The notes under the pieces: model-generated
What the model was told of the DNA's origin: nothing
Seen by the model: only the letters and a program-made list of their open reading frames with translations
The model's database searches: none
Assembly: GCA_015501055.1 (NCBI GenBank)
Contig: JADNYV010000028.1
Location: 62,001-126,000 of the forward strand
Reading direction: 5' to 3'
DNA length: 64,000 nucleotides
Origin: Mucidula mucida
Taxonomy: Eukaryota > Basidiomycota > Agaricomycetes > Agaricales > Physalacriaceae
Made by a program: the position numbers and the translations under genes
Part shown: positions 57,375-64,000 of the stretch, one piece after another
Numbering within the stretch: position 1 is the first letter of the stretch
Layout of the letters: each line of letters begins with the position of its first letter

Positions 57375-58813
57375 GATGGGAAGAGATGAAGGTCTAATTA
57401 GGAAGTTTCTCGGCCCGTCCGGTAAGTCAGCGCTAGTCAGCGGTCACGATCGCTCATCTCTCAGTTCATGCAGGTCCATCCCAACACGTTTTATGGATAA
57501 TTTGTAGTGAATCAAGGAGCTTGGTGAGTATGAACAATCCGAAATGCATGTAATTCTCGGTTCTCACAGCTTGACAAATGCAACTCGGAGTTGTCAGTTG
57601 TACGACGGGTACTGGTTGGGTATTAGCCTCCAATCCACGTCCCCACCCTTGTCATTTGAATCCATGGGGATATTTCATTACCTACCGTCCAATCGCGAGC
57701 TGGTCTCTAAACCGAGCGCCTGCCTGCCAATCATCGGATATTGGCATAGATACATTTCCGGATGAATCCCACAAGGCATAACTCCGAATTAGGGAGCAAA
57801 CATTCAGTCGCAGCTAACTTGAGCCCATGGAAGTGCGCATACCTAGCCACACTTACAATACGCAGATGCAGTGATCTGGACGTCACAAAATTGTGAGTTC
57901 GCCACTAAGACCCCGTCTGTACCCGCCACAACGTAACCATTCAAGCCGGGTCAATGAATGTGGACAACCTTCTACCTCTTGATTCACTGATTTACATCCC
58001 ACTCAGTCTCCTGCGGCAACGCCTGTTGATAGTGACCGCCACCATCGTTGAACGTCCTTGTAAGATGGCCTTAGAATGGCATGTTTACAGCAGCGAGACG
58101 TAAGCACTGCCTCTGCTGTAGCCGAGGCAAGACTTCCGGAAGCGAAGGAGCAATCGGGCTGCCCAGCACACACGGGCGACGTGTGCTGGACAGCCGAAGA
58201 ATAGATTTCTTGTTCCGTCCCAATGCCATAACATTGGTGCAATCAACGGATGGAGCTTGTCAGTGGACTTGTTCTGCTGTGACGTTAACACTCAACTGCC
58301 CTAGGTCTACTACACCAATACCGGTCAAATGACTTAGCAGGATCAGCAAAGTAGTCCCGGAATAAGTCTGCGAGATTCCACATTGTGAACCATCATTTGA
58401 GTGCGAATCGGTGTTTAACATACACTGAGGCACATCGAGAAGACCTGATCCCTGACTGCGAGTGGACACGCGTCTGCGAAGGGATCAAATCGATGGGAAA
58501 AACGTAGCAAGTTGATGAGATCACGAAGACGTGTGGCAGAACTCGGAGCTCTGAAGACTTGCGAAGTTGAAGAGTAAATGTTGAACGGTGCGCAGAAGCA
58601 GTCTGAAATGCTACGGTCTGAGCTCCAGTGAACGAATACTTTCCATGGAGAAAGTACGATTTTACGAGGTTCACAGAGAAGCAGCATAGAGCCAGCAGAA
58701 CGCGTCCTCCAAGAAAGGGAAGGCGTGTGCCTTGACGTTGCCAAGGGTCCTTCACGTCTTCAGGCCTCCGTTAGGCGGCAGGCTCGAGATGCAGTTTGAA
58801 GGTTGGAAGCCTT
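57375..58813. other. Gene-poor stretch of about 1.4 kb
   Basis: No conserved coding sequence recognised. Several 60-120 codon frames on both strands overlap one another without a domain. A short imperfect stem, CCAGCACAC...GTGTGCTGG near 58167-58193, is the only local structure. The left part is the FHA-gene promoter. Confidence 0.4.
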
Positions 58814-59796
58814 TTAGAATGAATCGGGGCTGTAGGCGATGGTGTAATCGCAACCTCGGTTCTGAATTTGACTGTTGATTTTGCGATCATACGGATCGAC
58901 GGAAGCCGAACCCGCCACACAGATTTTGTCACAAAGCTCTTCCTCTTTTTGGACGCATACAGTTTTGAGCGCTACGATGGAACAGTGATGATGTTGGAAT
59001 CAGTCAGATAAGTATTCACCGCCATCGCTTATCCTGATAACAATACTGCCTACCATTCAATCGGAAGGCGAACAACCCAGATCTCCGAAACGACAGGAGA
59101 CCATGTAGCAACGAGTTTGAGTACGCCTGTCAGTTAACAGGCCCGATAGATTAAATGCGAGAAGCGCTCAGATGCTAGATCTTACTCACTGGGCTTCCTG
59201 TCGAAGCGAGGGATGACTGATGGGTTAAAGATGGAGACCGTTAACTGACTAGACACCACATGAATGGGTCGTTCGGATTCAGCCCTAAGGGCAGCTTCCG
59301 GAAGCGAGGCGCACATTAAAATAGTATCATTAAACGGTGTCCAATTTGAGTATCTCGTACGGTAAACAACATGGAAAAGAACAGGAATACCTGGAACAGA
59401 AGAAGCAAGAGGTACTGATTGTGACTGTTGATACTTTGGGAAAAAATACGGACTCACCATCTGCCAATGCTTTGAACCCTCGAAGTAGTACCTTTTGACA
59501 GGACCGAATGCAAGAGCGTGGAACAAACGAAGACCATGTTTCCGCGCGATTCGACCGGGCATGGCAAGGCAGTTAAGATTAACGCCTTCAGGAAGGATGT
59601 TCACGATCATCTGATTGCGTTTTTGGTCCTTGCAAAAGAGAGGTGTGCCGAAGCGGCGAACCTCAAAGTGACAAATGCCCGCTGCACAGGAAGAGAATAC
59701 GCTTGATCATAATCAAGTAGATTCCAGATCACGGTAAGAGAATGTACATTTGTGTTGGGGCCGCTTGGCGACAAGAGGTAGAGGAACGAGCGGCAT
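58814..59796 (-). CDS. Hypothetical protein, multi-exon
   Basis: Several exons join in frame: MPLVPLPLVAKRPQHK, CTFSYPGICHFEVRRFGTPLF, KDQKRNQMIVNILPEGVNLNC, RIARKHGLRLFHALAFGPVKRYYFEG, then SNWTPFNDTILMCASLPEAALRAES, SQLTVSIFNPSVIPRFDRKPSE, GVLKLVATWSPVVSEIWVVRLP and ALKTVCVQKEEELCDKICVAG, ending GCDYTIAYSPDSF-stop. The consistent splice phases and even composition argue for a real gene. No signal peptide, membrane helix or known domain is recognised. Intron positions near 59680-59735, 59125-59185 and 58970-59045 are approximate, and a segment near 59395-59460 may or may not be an intron. Confidence 0.5.
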
Positions 59797-59981
59797 TATC
59801 CGGACGGCGACATACGTGCCATATTTGGAAATAAGTCCTTTCGATTTGGTCACCCGTCACCACGATCTTTCAAGTCCACTACAAAAACATGTGAGGCAGG
59901 GGTATACATGAACTAGTCTGGAGATCCTCTTCCCCCACCTTTCGCCCCTTCTGTCTTGACTCCGCCACCGCTAACGACGCC

Positions 59982-62900
59982 ATGTACGCGACAGGGGAAT
60001 CCTCGCGTCGTCGGGACGCGGAGGCCTACCAACCTGGCTACTATTATTCAGACAATGAAGCCCAGCAGGCAACATCATCTTCTGCTCCCGATACACGCAT
60101 GTACCGTTCAAAACACGGAGATCACATCCAAGAATATGACGATCACTCCGACCTATCGAGACAGATGCTGTCGTATAATACACCCCGCCAATATGCCGCT
60201 GTGTCCGACATAAGGATCGCAGGTTCGGAGGCACCTCAATATACCTCCCACTCCCTGTATTCGTCCGCCTACCATGCGCCCAGTGGGCCTTCGTCCTCTA
60301 TACCTCCGACTTCAAGAGCTCGACGCATTGAACTGTCTGCTGCCCTAGATACATCGGATGCTGGTCTTCAGCCTATGGCCTACCCTTATCTCCCATTACC
60401 TCCGTCTTCTTTAACGGATGCTTCTGTGGACTCGGATAACTGGACCACGCCTCTCCCCGAAACCCCGACTGAGCCAGTTAAACCTGCTCGGAAATCTCGT
60501 CGGACAAAGGAAAAGATTGCTCTTGCCCCAGATCAGCCGCCTACCACACAAGGGAAGCCGCGCGCCCGCGTCTATGTTGCATGCGCACAATGGTCTGTCC
60601 CTGCTGTCGTATTTCAATTTACAACTTACTAATGTTCGGCTGTGATCCTCAGTCGGTCGCGGAAGATTCGCTGCGATGGCGCCAGGCCCGTCTGTCATAA
60701 CTGTAGCAAGCGCAACACGGGGACAGACGAGTGCAATTACGACTCTGCACCCAAGCGCCGTGGACCCGACAAGACGCCTGGGGCACGACAGCGTATGGCA
60801 CGGGACTTGAAGCTTGCAATGGAGAAGGATGTTGGTAGACGGCGTCGCCACCGCGTGGACTCTCCACCCGCACTCCAAACAATGCATTCCCCGATCTCTG
60901 CGAACTCTGATTCGGGTCGAAGCGTGGCTGCCTATACGTTTCCTGACATAGCTATGTCACCTTCATCCACTGACCGCATTGATTCCAGGATATATAATTC
61001 GGAGCCTCCTCGTCTATCGAATTCCTATCCTTCTGTTTCGCGTGGATGTCCTTGCCACGGGAACGAGCCTTGCCCTGATACATTCGTGCCTTCACATTCA
61101 ATGTACATCAGGAAGCATGAAGTACGTCCTTTTGTCTCCATTGTGTCCAGCCGATGTGACTGATTTCTGCGGCAGAATGACGAGAGTTCCAACTTTTTGT
61201 CTCCTTCTCACGACACCCTCGTGCCAAGAGGCTACATCCGGCCGATGTACCACGATAACGAGAACGAAGATGAAGACGTTCAAAATATCTCTCATCAACC
61301 ATCGAGCGAATTTACGCGAAAGACTTGGTGGGACTCCCTCCTATCCCTTTACATCTCCTTTCCCTCTGATCAACACTACCCACCCACTCGTTCAGACCGT
61401 GAGCTTGGGCGACAGGCCATTGCTGAAGACCTCCGATTCCTGTTCCGGAGCTCAAATTACTGGTTTTCGTTCTTCCATCTCCCGACGTTTTTCGGTAATT
61501 ATTACGATGAATCCAGACGACAGCGGATGCAGCCCAGTCTCATCCTGGCGATTCTTGCCTTGTCAACATTTTGGCAAAGCTCAGAGGCTGGCTTTGGCAG
61601 TAGAGGGAGAGAGCGCGCATTACTCTTAAAGGACATGGCGCAAAGCGCTCTGGAGTCGAGTTATAGCTCCGGGTGGATTGACGAAACGCTCGCTCAAGCT
61701 GCATGGGTATGTTGCCCTGCTAACTCCTTTATCTGTATGCCGGTTGATCGTTCTCCTATCACAGCTTCTGGCACTGTTTGAAATCTGTGCTCACCCTAAA
61801 CATACTCTCGAACGGTCTATGTCGGCATTATCGATGCTTGATTCGTATATTCGCAGTCTGTCTCTGACCCTTGTAGACGTGGACAATCCGCAGGTCACAC
61901 AGTTCACGCCTGGTTCTGTACCTGTAGTGGCAGATCGACTACCCAACCTGGTGCTCGCATCGAACCATGGATATGGACGCCCCGTGTCTCTGATGGGACG
62001 TCACGCTTACCCTGCGCATCCATCTTCCAGCCCCGCAAAGTGCCATTGTATGTCGTTGAGCCTGGCTGCCAACAGCCCGGAATCTGTCGAACACGCGCCG
62101 ATGTGGGCCCACACCCCGGCCTGGGATCCTTCCTGGACAGAGGGCGACATTCGCAAGGAATCTTGTCGGCGGCTGTGTTGGAGCGCGTTAACTCTGGCAG
62201 CTGGCCATGTCGCCTACGCCAGCTCCCACCACCTCGCCGGGCCGGACTTGTTCCTCGCTGATCCCTCCAATGTCAGTGTCATCTTTATTGCGTTGTAAAC
62301 CCAAATTTACGCGTCCTTAGTATGCCTTGTTATTTTCTGGAGAATCTATTTCGACGCCAGACTCGTCGAAGGAAACGATATGGGCCTTGTTTGATCGCTC
62401 CTTCCTTTTGTGGCATGGATGCGCGAGAATGCGCTACAGCACAAGCGCTAGTGATTCGGATAAGGCCGAATTCGCAGTCAAGGCTTGGCTTGAGGCCGAC
62501 GCGATCGAGACAAATCTGAATCGCCACATATGTGAAATTGAGCGATCGTTCATCTTTCAGGCTCGGGAATACGTGTTTAAGTAAGTTTGATCATATCAGT
62601 CCTCTTGAAATGTCAACTTACGGGGATGTTGTAGTACGCGCATGTGCATATCGCATGATTTTCAACGCTACATCCCCTTGATCTCGTCGTGAGTTTCGCG
62701 TAGTCAGTTAACGTAATTCTTGACTAAACATGTCAAAGGGATATTACTCTTCATCGAAGGAAAGCACAACAATGGTGTCAGTCGTATTTGTTGAGATATC
62801 GACGTGTTACTAATCTCCCTTAAGTGACGCGTCAAGCCGTAGTTGCTGAACGTTTCATGCTTGGTATGCATACTGTGACTGGAAACTCGAAGAATTTACT

Positions 62901-63086
62901 GTCCAGACGACCGTTCTTTGTTTTCTGGTTCATGGGTCAGATCAACAAGTAAGTCCTCACATACATCATCATTGTCGTCGAATGCTCATCCAACGCAACA
63001 CTAGCGCCTTGAATTTGTGGCAATATGACAGTTCTTTGACTATTGCGTTGGACACTTCTAAGGCGTTCATGCCTGCAATCGAATAG
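59982..63086 (+). CDS. Zn2Cys6 transcription factor with fungal-specific TF domain
   Basis: The long N-terminus is Ser/Pro/Tyr-rich (residues 1-190). The binuclear cluster is VACAQCRSRKIRCDGARPV, then CHNCSKRN and ECNYD, giving six Cys, with the first intron splitting the second Cys. A linker (KRRGPDKTPGARQRMARD, a typical post-cluster basic stretch) follows. The middle-homology region includes WWDSLLSLYISFP, LRFLFRSSNYWFSFFHLPTFFGNYY, PSLILAILALSTFWQSSE, ESCRRLCWSALTLAAGHVAY and CARMRYSTSASDSDKAEFAVKAWLEADAIE, and the tail ends LDTSKAFMPAIE-stop. Around nine introns, all checked in phase. The regulated pathway is unknown; no metabolic cluster adjoins. About 850 residues, usual for the class. 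Confidence 0.85.
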
Positions 63087-63531
63087 TGAGTGCCGAGACC
63101 CTGTCCCAGAGCCTCTGGTTAAACATCATCTAGTTTGAGTAATCTTTGGCCTTGCCCTAGTCAGTACTTTCTTTCGTGATCTCTAGTACTTGTCTGAAAT
63201 CTGAACGCGTCAGGACAACGAATGCTGTACCAAAATCTCAAGACTCGGGTGGAGCACTCTTGTTTGCTCGCCGGAGTGCCTCCGCCTCCTCCGGGAGGCT
63301 TCGCTACCCCTACACAAGCGTTATGAGCGCTTCACTTTGGACTTTGGACTATGGGTTTATGTTGTAACTGTTCTCTGTTACTGATATTATACCTGGGATA
63401 TTTGGCGTGGCTAACTGAACAATCAAATGATGTACCTACCCGATTTAGTAGTACTTTAAAGCCTTTAATTAACGTGACCAAACTCGTCTTTACCAGCGTA
63501 CTCTCACCTCCCTTTGTTTGACCCGACAGCG
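63087..63531. other. Intergenic stretch before the RING gene
   Basis: 445 bp with no gene recognised. A CT-rich tract (CTCTCACCTCCC) near 63501-63513 precedes the ATG and looks like core-promoter sequence. Confidence 0.4.
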
Positions 63532-64000
63532 ATGGCGGAGCAAGCGACGACGATACTACAAGATAATACAATGCCAGCGCCAGAGACTAGCCATGGACTC
63601 AAGCGAAGAGCATCCTTCGATGCGACAGAGGACGATGCTATCAGGCCCAAAAGACGCAAGGAGACCGACACAGCGACTGAGGAGGAGGCTATCGCAGCCT
63701 CTCTGCAGACCAGCACCTCTGGCGCCGCTGTCGATGGCGTGGCCTTTACCGAAGAACTTGCAGAAGAGTTGCAGTGTGGCTGTTGCTCGGAGCTGGTCTA
63801 CCGACCCGTGGTCGTCAACCCTTGCCAGCATTTCTTTTGCGGAAGGTGAGCATTATGATAGCATATAGAGTGAACAGTCGCCAAACTGACTCGTGCTCAG
63901 CTGTTGCGTACTCTGGATTCGGGTGAGTCAATTGTTCCACGAATGGCGGCCTCGCCGGTGCCGTGTTAATGAACATGACACTGCGTGCTCAATATGGCCA
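63532..64000 (+). CDS. RING-finger E3 ligase-like protein, 5' part (runs off the window)
   Basis: Partial gene. It starts MAEQATTILQDNTMPAPE, followed by a Lys/Arg/Glu-rich segment (LKRRASFDATEDD, RPKRRKETD) and a RING start: ELQCGCCSELVYRPVVVNPCQHFFCG, then after an intron (about 63846-63900) SCCVLWIR. The C-x2-C, C-x-H and C-x2-C spacing is that of the first half of a RING, in a form seen in CHFR-like and related fungal E3s. The remaining cysteines lie beyond the window or after a further intron that starts GTGAGT near 63922, so the full architecture is unknown. Confidence 0.65.

Noticed and set aside
58160..58200. Imperfect stem CCAGCACAC...GTGTGCTGG as an RNA element
   Set aside because: The stem is only 9 bp with a 9-nt loop in a gene-poor region, which is within chance expectation for the window.

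Overview
The window reads as nuclear DNA of a filamentous basidiomycete, most likely a wood- or litter-decaying Agaricomycete. The genes are densely packed on both strands and are cut by many short introns of about 45-70 nt, mostly GT..AG. Gene content fits this: AA9 cellulose oxidases with a CBM1 domain, tandem type-B carboxylesterases, Kre9/Knh1-like small secreted proteins, a basidiomycete-style BTB protein and Zn2Cys6/C2H2 regulators. No prokaryotic operon, CRISPR array, rRNA or convincing tRNA was seen.

Layout. 0.7-5 kb: a DUF1917 (Bles03-like) gene, then two AA9-family genes on the minus strand. One is an intact AA9-like protein that begins with Arg and has lost the copper site. The other is a canonical His1 AA9 with a CBM1 whose reading frame is broken twice. 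5-16 kb: a housekeeping block with VPS37 (ESCRT-I), RRP40 (exosome), a C2H2 protein, ADE1 (purines), HEM13 (heme), an unknown gene, VPS25 (ESCRT-II), RPT5 (26S proteasome) and EAF6 (NuA4). 16.5-21.8 kb: two tandem secreted carboxylesterases. 22-24 kb: the APC/C activator FZR1/CDH1. 24.3-28.7 kb: a Rif1-like gene that keeps PP1-docking motifs. 29-31 kb: an FAD monooxygenase. 31.5-32.2 kb: a non-autonomous DNA transposon with 32-bp terminal repeats and an 8-bp target duplication. 33-38 kb: a secreted dipeptidyl-peptidase 5 and phosphopantetheine adenylyltransferase. 38.4-41.5 kb: a small secreted protein and a cyclopropane-fatty-acid synthase. 41.6-45.9 kb: a second, divergent Rif1-like gene. 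46.5-48 kb: two tandem Kre9/Knh1-like secreted proteins. 48.7-57.4 kb: an EBP-type sterol isomerase, a DsbA/FrnE-like oxidoreductase, a BTB protein, MON1, a C2H2 factor and an FHA splicing factor. 58.8-64 kb: an unknown gene, a Zn2Cys6 factor and the start of a RING protein.

A cross-cutting observation is that at least ten genes with otherwise conserved coding sequence carry one or more small frame breaks. Nearly all look like loss of one base in a short run of identical bases, and they include genes expected to be essential (RRP40, HEM13, FZR1, PPAT). This points to uncorrected indels in the assembly more than to real pseudogenes, and it should guide how every frame break here is read.

The most biologically interesting items are the Arg1 AA9-like protein next to a His1 AA9, the two Rif1-like paralogues (one with and one without PP1-docking motifs), the hAT-like miniature element, two GC-AG introns in one esterase gene, and head-to-head gene pairs with only 32-35 bp between start codons.
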